Shown one piece after another: positions 1 through 5,846 of a DNA stretch of 6,475 nucleotides. A model generated the notes under the pieces. It ran no database searches, was not told the DNA's origin, and saw nothing but the letters and a program-made list of their open reading frames with translations. Positions within the stretch are counted from its first letter, which is position 1. Every line of letters begins with the position of its first letter. The position numbers and the translations under genes are program-made. Source of the DNA: CAYMLQ01 sp964390795 (GTDB lineage Bacteria; Verrucomicrobiota; Kiritimatiellia; RFP12; UBA1067); the NCBI GenBank assembly GCA_964390795.1, contig CAYMLQ010000342.1:1-6475 (forward strand), in the 5' to 3' direction.

Positions 1-460
1 TGAAGTCCGGATCGTTCGAGATCTGGCAGATCACGTCGCGATAGACGCGCGCCTCGCCGTGATAGTGCCACACGCACGCCGCGTAGATCTCCTTCTCCTT
101 CGCCAAGTCGACCTGCACCCACTGCGTGCCTGGGCCCAACTCCACATACGTCGCCGCATCATGCTCCTTGTCGCCGTCCGTAATGAAGGCGAGTTCGCCG
201 ATGATCGGCTCCGGGTCGCTGGACGTGACCTTGCAGTCGCGCGAGATCACCTTGTCCGCGCCGGCCGGCACGTCGATCGGCGGGCGGGGCTTGCCGCCGC
301 GCGCGGGCTCGAGGTTCGGCGAACGGATGTCCTTCGGCGTCCCCGTGAACTGCGGCTTGGGCAGTTCGATCTTGAGCTGCACCTTGGCAGCGTCCTGCGC
401 ACCTGCCGCCACGGCAAGTCCGGCCGCAACGGCCGCGAGCATCATTCCACTGAGTTTCAT
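1..460 (-). CDS. Secreted protein with discoidin-like (F5/8 type C) segment, N-terminal part, 3' end outside window
   Basis: An open frame runs from ATG at 458-460 off the left edge, giving 153 residues. The start is well supported: AAGGAG lies six bases upstream, and the protein begins with a Sec signal peptide (MKLSGMMLAAVAAGLAVAAGA, likely cleavage before QDAAK). A proline- and charge-rich linker follows (about 33-68). Then comes a segment resembling a discoidin/F5/8C domain: ITDGDKEHDAATYVEL (93-108), QWVQVDLAKEKEIYAACVW (113-131) and YRDVICQISNDPDF (140-153). This matches the family pattern of 'DG-x-W-xQVDLG-x-xxI-x-V' followed by 'V-xxS-xDxxF'. Such domains bind carbohydrates or other ligands outside the cytoplasm, so a periplasmic or surface binding role is likely. 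The ligand, and any catalytic domain beyond the edge, cannot be seen. It follows apbE by 140 bases of repeat-rich DNA, so it could be transcribed separately. Confidence 0.85.
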   Translation of the reverse strand, partial: MKLSGMMLAAVAAGLAVAAGAQDAAKVQLKIELPKPQFTGTPKDIRSPNLEPARGGKPRPPIDVPAGADKVISRDCKVTSSDPEPIIGELAFITDGDKEHDAATYVELGPGTQWVQVDLAKEKEIYAACVWHYHGEARVYRDVICQISNDPDF

Positions 461-466
461 GTGTCT

Positions 467-472
467 CTCCTT
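467..472 (-). promoter_or_regulatory. Ribosome binding site of the discoidin-like gene
   Basis: The minus strand reads AAGGAG six bases before the ATG at 460. It is the strongest Shine-Dalgarno sequence in the window and fixes the start of a gene that is cut by the left edge. Confidence 0.75.
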
Positions 473-476
473 GTCT

Positions 477-492
477 GGCTTCACACGAAGCC
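477..492 (-). other. Small hairpin in the leader of the discoidin-like gene
   Basis: GGCTTC (477-482) and GAAGCC (487-492) form a perfect 6-bp stem with a 4-base loop. It sits just upstream of the ribosome binding site. No U-run follows, so it is not a normal terminator. It may affect mRNA stability or translation, or be chance; a 6-bp stem is weak evidence. Confidence 0.3.
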
Positions 493-498
493 GATCCT

Positions 499-533
499 GT
501 TACAGGTACCTTGTTACACGTTACGGGTTCCGC
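499..533. repeat. Heptanucleotide tandem array, five degenerate units (GTTACNN)
   Basis: On the plus strand the sequence reads in 7-base steps: GTTACAG, GTACCTT, GTTACAC, GTTACGG, GTTCCGC. Three units keep GTTAC exactly and two are diverged. It lies between apbE and the discoidin-like gene, outside both reading frames. Short heptanucleotide tandem repeats (STRR) are known from cyanobacterial intergenic DNA; whether this one is related is unknown. Confidence 0.55.
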
Positions 534-570
534 GCCAACCTGACGCTCACCCAAGTCCAAGTCAAGAGTC

Positions 571-605
571 TCCCAACTCCTAACTCCCAAATCCCAACTC
601 CTAAC
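571..605. repeat. Heptanucleotide tandem array, five units (TCCYAAC)
   Basis: On the plus strand the 7-base units are TCCCAAC, TCCTAAC, TCCCAAA, TCCCAAC, TCCTAAC, with only the fourth and seventh positions varying. The array contains a 15-base exact direct repeat at 571-585 and 592-606. It overlaps the apbE stop codon at 601-603. The minus strand carries several GG and GGG runs four to five bases apart, so a weak two-layer G-quadruplex is possible. The stretch just before it (550-570) has looser CCAAGT-like units. Confidence 0.75.
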
Positions 606-1554
606 TTCTTGGAAACGCGCCGCATTTCCTGACCGGGCTTCTCACCCGGTCCAGCCACGCGGGCTGCTCCCGCGCCACCAGCGCGCCGCTGCCGGGTATG
701 GCCGCGCACGCTCTTTTGATCTCCGTCCAACTCATTCCAAGGAACGCGGTCGAGAGCGCGTCGGAGAGCGCCCCGGTCGGCGCAGCGGCCCACGTCGCCG
801 CGTGCCGCACCGCCGCCACACCCCGCCGCACGTCCACCACGTGCGCACCCTTGACCTCGAAGCCTGAGCCGCTGAGCGCGCCGTCCGTGAGCCGCACGGC
901 GTCGAGCCCCGCGCGCACGCGCCAGTCTCCGCCCACGCCCACAGGCCAGCCCGCCTGACCGTCGCCCATGGAGCCGCGCGCGACGATCGTGCTCGTGCCG
1001 CCGTGAATCAGGAAACCGGGAAACTCCCAGTCGCGCTCCAGCAGCTCACACGCCAGGTCCAGCGCGTAGCCCTTGCCCACCGCTCCGAAATCCAGCTCGA
1101 GCGGCGTCGGCCGACCGAGCCGGTCTGGCTTGACCGCGACAAGCAGGTTCTCGGTGTCGATCACCAGCCGGCTCATGCCGCACGCGGCCAGGGCGCTTTC
1201 GCGCTCCTGCTGCGTGAGCCCGCCCCAGCGGTGCTTGACCTCGCGCAGCGCGTCCATGAGAGCGCCGACGGTGACGTCGAACGCACCCTGGGTGGCCGCG
1301 CAGACCTGCGTGGCGATCAGCAGCAGGTCGAGCGTCTCCGGCGCGACGCGGTACGTCTCGCCGGGCTTGAGCCGGCTGATCATCGCCACCTCGCTCACGT
1401 CGATAAAGCGGCTGATCTGCTCCTCCAGCCGGTCCACCTTCAGAAACACCGTGTGCGCCGCGCTCTGCGCGAGCCGCTCGTCGTCCGAGGCGACCATCAG
1501 CGCGAACACGGTCGACATCGCCTGGTGCTCATAGCGGTGGACGGCTGGCTTCAT
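601..1554 (-). CDS. apbE: ApbE-family FAD:protein FMN transferase without export signal
   Basis: ApbE splits FAD and attaches FMN covalently to Thr/Ser of target flavoproteins such as NqrB/NqrC, RnfD/RnfG or FMN-binding-domain proteins. The 317-residue protein shows the family order: AMSTVFAL near the N terminus (12-19), SRF-x3-SEV (48-56), GAFDVTVGALMD (90-101), LDFGAVGKGYALD (154-166), HGGTSTIVARG (184-194), SGSGFEVKGAHVVDVRRG (228-245) and SDALSTA (264-270), whose Asp and Thr belong to the metal/FAD site. The usual HIxDPxTG is HVVDVRRG here, so the DP-TG part is changed. There is no signal peptide or lipobox. An in-frame TGA at 1558-1560, two codons upstream of the ATG, rules out a longer N terminus, so the protein should be cytoplasmic unless the frame is disrupted. 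No good Shine-Dalgarno sequence precedes the ATG. It follows the cytochrome gene by 58 bases, which suggests service to a flavoprotein in the same redox system, but no target is visible here. Confidence 0.92.
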   Translation of the reverse strand: MKPAVHRYEHQAMSTVFALMVASDDERLAQSAAHTVFLKVDRLEEQISRFIDVSEVAMISRLKPGETYRVAPETLDLLLIATQVCAATQGAFDVTVGALMDALREVKHRWGGLTQQERESALAACGMSRLVIDTENLLVAVKPDRLGRPTPLELDFGAVGKGYALDLACELLERDWEFPGFLIHGGTSTIVARGSMGDGQAGWPVGVGGDWRVRAGLDAVRLTDGALSGSGFEVKGAHVVDVRRGVAAVRHAATWAAAPTGALSDALSTAFLGMSWTEIKRACAAIPGSGALVAREQPAWLDRVRSPVRKCGAFPRS

Positions 1555-1571
1555 GTTTCAAAGATCAGGAC

Positions 1572-1602
1572 TCGAGGGAATCGATAACGCCGATTCCCTC
1601 GA
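1572..1602 (-). other. Perfect 12-bp hairpin between the cytochrome gene and apbE
   Basis: TCGAGGGAATCG (1572-1583) pairs exactly with CGATTCCCTCGA (1591-1602) around a 7-base loop. In the mRNA it would lie between the cytochrome stop and the apbE start, about 17 bases before the ATG. No U-run follows on the minus strand, so it is not a standard intrinsic terminator. It could protect or process the mRNA, or lower apbE expression relative to the cytochrome. It is built from the 9-base repeat units. Confidence 0.65.
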
Positions 1603-1616
1603 TTCATTCGATTCAT
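1572..1616. repeat. Nonanucleotide tandem array, five units starting TCGA
   Basis: On the plus strand the 9-base units are TCGAGGGAA, TCGATAACG, CCGATTCCC, TCGATTCAT, TCGATTCAT. The last two are identical. The array fills most of the gap between the cytochrome gene and apbE and runs into the cytochrome stop codon at 1613-1615. It has the same 9-base TCGA register as the array on the other side of the cytochrome gene. Confidence 0.65.
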
Positions 1617-4351
1617 TCCTTGCGTCCGCCCGTGAGCAGCATCCACGCCGAGACGGCGAGGAAGCCCATCGTGGTGATGCGGTGCGCCCACGTCATGGCG
1701 TGCTGCCAGCCGGTGCCGAACCAGGTCATCATCGGCGCCACGGCCGTGAAGAGCACGCCGACGCCCAGCAAGAGCACCAGCATCCACAGGCCGTTACGCC
1801 TCGGGTTAGCGATGCGCCGAGCGCCGCGGAACCAGATGAGCGTCACCAAGCAGACCGCGAAGAGCCCGCCCGCAACCATATGGAAGATCAGCACATAACC
1901 GGTGAGCAGGTGCAGGAACCAGCCCGCCAGGCCCGATATTCCGAGGTAGACGCTCGCAGCCACCAAGCCTGCGGCAGCCAGCTTATCAACCGTGGCCGCC
2001 AGCTTCTCGCCCGGCCTGCCGTACGGGATCGCGCCCTTGGCGAGAACCGCCGGAACCGCCGCGGCGACAAACGCCAGCGCGACCAGCAGAACCAGGCCGA
2101 AGACCACCCAGAGGAAAATCTTGAACACGGGGCGCATCAGGAAGGTCGTGCCGAACACCTTGTTGTAGCTGCCGCTCAGGGCCATGAAGGCGTGCTGAGC
2201 CTGCACCAGCTTCCTGGAGGTCAACAGCGGGCCGGTGGACTCGACCTTGCCGAAGAAGAACGCCGAATCGACCGTGTGGCAGTCGGCGCATTTGGCCGGC
2301 TTGGCGCCGCGCGCCAGGCGCGCAGGCCGCACATCGTGGCCGACCGCCCAGGAGACCGCCTCAGACGCCTTCTCCACCTTTGAAGTCAGCTTGCCGTCCG
2401 CGCCGAGTTCCCACACCTGTCCGTGCGCCACGTAGACCGCACGCTTCTGTCCAGCCGCCGCCAGCGCCTTGAGCCCTGCGGCGACCATCTCCTCCGTCAC
2501 GGTGCATTCGGTGCCGGCCAAGGCCTTGACGTTGCTGGCCGCGTACTCGGAAACGAGCGGGGTGAAAACGCCCTCGCTGTACCAGCCTGCAAGCGGTTTC
2601 GCGGACTGGACGGTCACATTCGTGCCGATGACCGCATCGTTGTTACCGCCCCGATAGAAGACCTTGCCGTGCATGGCAATCGCGCCGTAACGTCCGCCGG
2701 CCTGCTTGCTCGCGTCGAGCGTCTGCAACAGGTTCCCGAAAACCTTTTCGTTCGCCTGGTTCGTCGCGAGCTGCCCCTCGGTCATCTTGTCCGTGTCCGC
2801 GCCGGGCACATAGTCCGGAATAACGGGGACGGTCTTGCCGTCGGACTGGAGGTACAGCCACGCCAGGCCGCTCTGCCCGGCGGCTTCGCCTGCCGCCTGC
2901 GTGCGGCCGTCGACATCGGCCTTGAAGAGCGCACCGTCGACCGCCAGCACGGGCACGCCGGAGATGTTGGGATCCGTCGCCAGTGTCGCGAGCAGGCCGC
3001 CGACCTGCTCACGCACGTCGAACAATCCAGCGCAGGAGGCTGCCACCGCGTCGGGACGCAGGGGGGTCAGCTTGGCGGCATCTTTCTCGTCGCGCGTGCC
3101 CCAGAAGGCCGGCCACGCCATGCGGCGCGGCTCGAGCTTGCCCTGCGCATTGCGGACGAACACCGGCTCGAGGATGTAGGGCTGGGCCGTGACCCAGCGG
3201 GCTCGCCCGTAGACGCCCATGCGGTTGGCGCGCGAGGTGCGCACCTGCGCCAGCCTGCCGCCCTCGGTGACGCCCGAATGGCAGGCCGTGCAGCTCAAAT
3301 CCTTGAAGTGGCTGGTCGGGATGCCGACGTGCTTGGGCGCGGGCGCGCCGAAGCGGCCGGCCTTGACTTTGTCGGTGCCCAGATGGCAGCCCGCGCAGCT
3401 CGCGGTGGCGCGGGTCGTGTCCATCGAGCACGTGGCCGCATCCTCCTCGCTGCCGCGCGCGATGGCGTGGTTCTCGCCGTTGCCGTGGCAGTCCGTGCAG
3501 GTCATGCCCGCACGCAGGTGGACATCGCCGTCGATATCGGAGTGCGACATGCCGGCCTCGGAGGCCGAGTGGCAGTTCAGGCAGTTCTCCGCCCGGGGCG
3601 CTCCGACGTCCAGCACCGTGCGATCCTTGGCGTCGAACTGCCGCGTGTCGTAAGCCATGTGCGGCGGAACCGCGTAGACCTTGTCATCGCGGTTCAGGCC
3701 GCGCAGATCGTTCCAGTAGTCGGGAACGCGCGAACCCATGCCGAGAACCTCGCCCAGACCGAGCGCACCGGTGGCGGCCCAGCGGAAGTTCTGGCGCGCG
3801 ATCAGGCGCACCCACTCGCTGTGGTCGTAGGCGTGGCTCCGGCTGTGGCAGGCAAAGCAGTTGACCTCGACGGGGCCCGTCACGTCCCAGCGGGCGGTCG
3901 CGCCGCCCTCGGCGTACAGGTCCGCCGGATCGGCGACATCGCCGCCGGGCAAATGACGCCCGAACGCGAAGGTCCACTCCCAGTTGGACATCCCGAGCTG
4001 GGCCGGCTTGTAGGTTCCGGCCCAGTCGCGCAGGCTCATGGGGATCTGCGACCCGGTAACGGGGTCGATCAGGAACCACGGCTGCGCGGGGCGACCCGCA
4101 ACCACGTTGGTGCTGGACATGTTGAAGTGCCATCCCGACGCGATCGTATCGTAGTCGTGGCACTGTCCGCACGTCTGCCGCGTGCTGAGCGGCAGTGCGC
4201 TCGGGTCGCCGGGGGTAATCGTGTCGCCGTACCCGTCTTTCAGGGCGAGGCGGTGTACGGGCGAGTTGCGCCCGCCGTCCCAGTGAGAGGGAACATTGGC
4301 GCAGGCCCAGCCCGCGGCGAGCGCCAGCATCGTGGTGAGAAATCGTTTCAT
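1613..4351 (-). CDS. Seven-haem cytochrome c with C-terminal membrane (cytochrome b-like) domain
   Basis: This 912-residue protein probably moves electrons between membrane quinone and a periplasmic or external partner. It starts with a Sec signal peptide (MKRFLTTMLALAAGWACA, likely cleavage before NVPSH). Seven CxxCH haem c motifs begin at residues 61, 165, 257, 285, 319, 354 and 688. Many other histidines (for example 23, 33, 75, 231, 270, 278, 295, 341, 348, 672) could be second axial ligands. Residues about 360-687 have no haem motif and form a separate domain that I do not recognise. From about 742 there are four or five hydrophobic helices (742-771, about 789-808, 810-841, 854-873, 888-907). 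His814/His824 and His884/His890 in or near the helices could bind b haems, as in NarI-like or b561-like subunits; this is inference. The start at 4351 gives a clean signal peptide, although the ribosome binding site is weak. It is not a recognised nitrite, tetrathionate or hydroxylamine enzyme. Spacing suggests co-expression with apbE, 58 bases downstream. Confidence 0.9.
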   Translation of the reverse strand: MKRFLTTMLALAAGWACANVPSHWDGGRNSPVHRLALKDGYGDTITPGDPSALPLSTRQTCGQCHDYDTIASGWHFNMSSTNVVAGRPAQPWFLIDPVTGSQIPMSLRDWAGTYKPAQLGMSNWEWTFAFGRHLPGGDVADPADLYAEGGATARWDVTGPVEVNCFACHSRSHAYDHSEWVRLIARQNFRWAATGALGLGEVLGMGSRVPDYWNDLRGLNRDDKVYAVPPHMAYDTRQFDAKDRTVLDVGAPRAENCLNCHSASEAGMSHSDIDGDVHLRAGMTCTDCHGNGENHAIARGSEEDAATCSMDTTRATASCAGCHLGTDKVKAGRFGAPAPKHVGIPTSHFKDLSCTACHSGVTEGGRLAQVRTSRANRMGVYGRARWVTAQPYILEPVFVRNAQGKLEPRRMAWPAFWGTRDEKDAAKLTPLRPDAVAASCAGLFDVREQVGGLLATLATDPNISGVPVLAVDGALFKADVDGRTQAAGEAAGQSGLAWLYLQSDGKTVPVIPDYVPGADTDKMTEGQLATNQANEKVFGNLLQTLDASKQAGGRYGAIAMHGKVFYRGGNNDAVIGTNVTVQSAKPLAGWYSEGVFTPLVSEYAASNVKALAGTECTVTEEMVAAGLKALAAAGQKRAVYVAHGQVWELGADGKLTSKVEKASEAVSWAVGHDVRPARLARGAKPAKCADCHTVDSAFFFGKVESTGPLLTSRKLVQAQHAFMALSGSYNKVFGTTFLMRPVFKIFLWVVFGLVLLVALAFVAAAVPAVLAKGAIPYGRPGEKLAATVDKLAAAGLVAASVYLGISGLAGWFLHLLTGYVLIFHMVAGGLFAVCLVTLIWFRGARRIANPRRNGLWMLVLLLGVGVLFTAVAPMMTWFGTGWQHAMTWAHRITTMGFLAVSAWMLLTGGRKE

Positions 4352-4364
4352 GGGTGACTCGCTT

Positions 4365-4436
4365 TCGAATGGTTCGATATCATCGAGATGATCGGGATCA
4401 TCGACACTCTCGAAGAAATCGATGATCTCGATGCTT
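4365..4436. repeat. Nonanucleotide tandem array, eight degenerate units starting TCGA
   Basis: On the plus strand TCG recurs every nine bases at 4365, 4374, 4383, 4392, 4401, 4410, 4419 and 4428, and seven of the eight units begin TCGA (the other begins TCGG). The rest of each unit is mostly A/T-rich and variable (for example TCGATATCA, TCGAGATGA, TCGATGATC). It fills most of the 96-base gap between the Gfo/Idh/MocA gene and the cytochrome gene. A 7-bp inverted repeat, GATGATC/GATCATC, lies at 4387-4402. Confidence 0.7.
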
Positions 4437-4447
4437 TCTGCGGCTCC

Positions 4448-5809
4448 TTACGCGAGGAACTCTTCGGGCTTGAAGTGGATCGTCTTGCGCTCGGCGACCG
4501 AGCGGTTCGCGGCAAGCACCGCGACCGCCGACTCGTAGGCCAGGTCGGCCGGGCAGTTCAATAGCTCGGGCTTGCTACGCCGTACCGCGAGGAAGAAATT
4601 CTCGAGATGCGGCATGTGGGCGGGCTTCAGCAGATCCACAGGCAGCGGCCAACCGTCCGCAGCGGCCGTCACACGCGCGTCGATCGCGACGTTGCTGGTC
4701 ACCTCGCGGGAGACGGTCTTCTTGGGCTGCACGACGAGACCCTGCTTCGCGAACTCCACCCACTGCGACTCGTCCGGGCCGCCGCCTCGCACTTCGCGCT
4801 GGACCGTGTTGCCACGTGCGGCGATCTCGGAAATGGTCAGCGACCCGTTCTCGCCCATGAACTGCTCGTAGAAACCGCCGCGGCTGGAGGTCGTCAGCAC
4901 CTGGTAATAGGCGCGGTTGATCAGCCCCTCCTTGGTCTTAAACTCGTACATCGCCATCACGTTGTCGTTCATCTGGCGCTTGTAGTAGTCGTTGCCTCCG
5001 ATTGCGGTTACCGAGATCGGCTGACAGCCCCACACCCAGAAGAACAGGTCGATCTGGTGCGAGCCGAGATCGACCATCGGGCCGCCGCCGTACTTGTCGA
5101 ACCAGCGCCAGTTGAGGAACTGCTCCATGTTCTCGTAGCCGTACTTCTGGAGCGTGTCGGTCGGAATGTTGAGGCGGTCTTTCACCGACAGGAAGGGCGC
5201 GACCGAGCGGTTCCACTGGCCGTAGGCGTGCGTCACGCGGCCCAGCATGTTCGCCTCGCGGATCACGCGGTCAAGGGCGTGCATGTAGCGCGGGTTGGAG
5301 CGGCGCTGGTGGCCGATCTGCAGGATCTTGCCGGTCTTGCGCTGGGCCAGCACCATGGACTTCGCCTTCTCAAGGCGGTTGGACATCTCCTTCTCGCAGT
5401 AGACGTGCTTGCCCTTCTCCATACAGTAGCAGGTATGCTCGGCATGCATCCAGTCGGGCGTCGCGATGATCACGCAGTCGATGTTCTTGTCCTCTTTGTC
5501 AAGCATCTCGCGGTAGTCTTCGTACACGGCGACCTCGTGGCCGAGGGACTTCAGGCGTCCCTTGGCCATCTTGCGGCGGTAGTCCCAGATGTCGCAGACG
5601 GCCTTGAAGCGGATGCCCGGGATCTTCATCGCCGCGTCGGTCAGAATCTCGCCCTCGGCGCCGTAGCCGATCACAGCCACGTTTACCTGGTCGTCGTCCG
5701 GCCCGATCGTCTCAGCCTTCTGCTGCGACAGCACGTTGAACGTCGGCAGGATCGCGGCAGCGGCGGCCGTCGTCTTGAGGAAGTCTCTGCGATTGAATGA
5801 CATGTCCAT
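4448..5809 (-). CDS. Tat-exported Gfo/Idh/MocA-family oxidoreductase
   Basis: This 453-residue protein is a NAD(P)-dependent oxidoreductase of the glucose-fructose oxidoreductase/inositol dehydrogenase/MocA family. The N terminus has a twin-arginine signal (NRRDFLK, residues 6-12, then an alanine-rich stretch and a likely cleavage region near 25-30). A Rossmann nucleotide-binding motif GYGAEG sits at 48-53. The usual EKP motif is EKE at 139-141, keeping the lysine. The family motif GGGPMVDLGSHQIDLFFW (241-258) holds the likely catalytic Asp247 and His251. Exported family members such as Zymomonas glucose-fructose oxidoreductase fold with cofactor before Tat transport, so a periplasmic enzyme with bound cofactor is likely. 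The substrate, probably a sugar or polyol, cannot be read from the sequence. Two start codons are possible (5809 and 5803); AAGGAA seven bases before the first favours 5809. It lies 37 bases after the ETF-QO gene and 96 before the cytochrome gene. Confidence 0.93.
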   Translation of the reverse strand: MDMSFNRRDFLKTTAAAAAILPTFNVLSQQKAETIGPDDDQVNVAVIGYGAEGEILTDAAMKIPGIRFKAVCDIWDYRRKMAKGRLKSLGHEVAVYEDYREMLDKEDKNIDCVIIATPDWMHAEHTCYCMEKGKHVYCEKEMSNRLEKAKSMVLAQRKTGKILQIGHQRRSNPRYMHALDRVIREANMLGRVTHAYGQWNRSVAPFLSVKDRLNIPTDTLQKYGYENMEQFLNWRWFDKYGGGPMVDLGSHQIDLFFWVWGCQPISVTAIGGNDYYKRQMNDNVMAMYEFKTKEGLINRAYYQVLTTSSRGGFYEQFMGENGSLTISEIAARGNTVQREVRGGGPDESQWVEFAKQGLVVQPKKTVSREVTSNVAIDARVTAAADGWPLPVDLLKPAHMPHLENFFLAVRRSKPELLNCPADLAYESAVAVLAANRSVAERKTIHFKPEEFLA

Positions 5810-5816
5810 GGTGTAT

Positions 5817-5822
5817 TTCCTT
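5817..5822 (-). promoter_or_regulatory. Ribosome binding site of the Gfo/Idh/MocA gene
   Basis: The minus strand reads AAGGAA, followed by seven bases and then ATG at 5809. The second ATG, six bases further on, would be 13 bases away, which is too far, so this site decides the start in favour of 5809. Confidence 0.6.
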
Positions 5823-5846
5823 GTGCGTGTTGATTGAGAATGTGGC

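Noticed and set aside
499..605. CRISPR-like repeat array in the apbE-discoidin gap
   Set aside because: The units are only seven bases, directly tandem and without spacers.
59..632. Two plus-strand open frames and one minus-strand frame (159-590) at the left end
   Set aside because: They overlap the true minus-strand gene at 1-460, which has a strong ribosome binding site, a signal peptide and a discoidin-like pattern. The competing frames have none of these.
1572..1602. Intrinsic terminator after the cytochrome gene
   Set aside because: The 12-bp stem is perfect, but no U-run follows it on the minus strand and the next gene starts about 17 bases later.
4298..4351. Lipoprotein signal at the cytochrome N terminus (AGWAC)
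   Set aside because: The residue at position -3 to the cysteine is Gly rather than Leu/Val/Ile, and cleavage after ACA before NVPSH fits signal peptidase I better.
1613..4351. FMN attachment site for ApbE within the cytochrome
   Set aside because: No SGATxT/S-like acceptor motif or FMN_bind domain is visible in the translation, including the haem-free region.
2423..4357. A 644-codon open frame on the plus strand opposite the cytochrome gene
   Set aside because: It lies antisense to a gene with seven haem motifs, a signal peptide and membrane helices. Its translation is arginine-, alanine- and glycine-rich with no domain, as expected for a shadow frame in high-GC DNA.
4607..5800. A 397-codon open frame on the plus strand opposite the Gfo/Idh/MocA gene
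   Set aside because: It is antisense to a clear family member with Tat signal and Rossmann motifs. Its translation is rich in His, Val and Arg and shows no recognisable domain.
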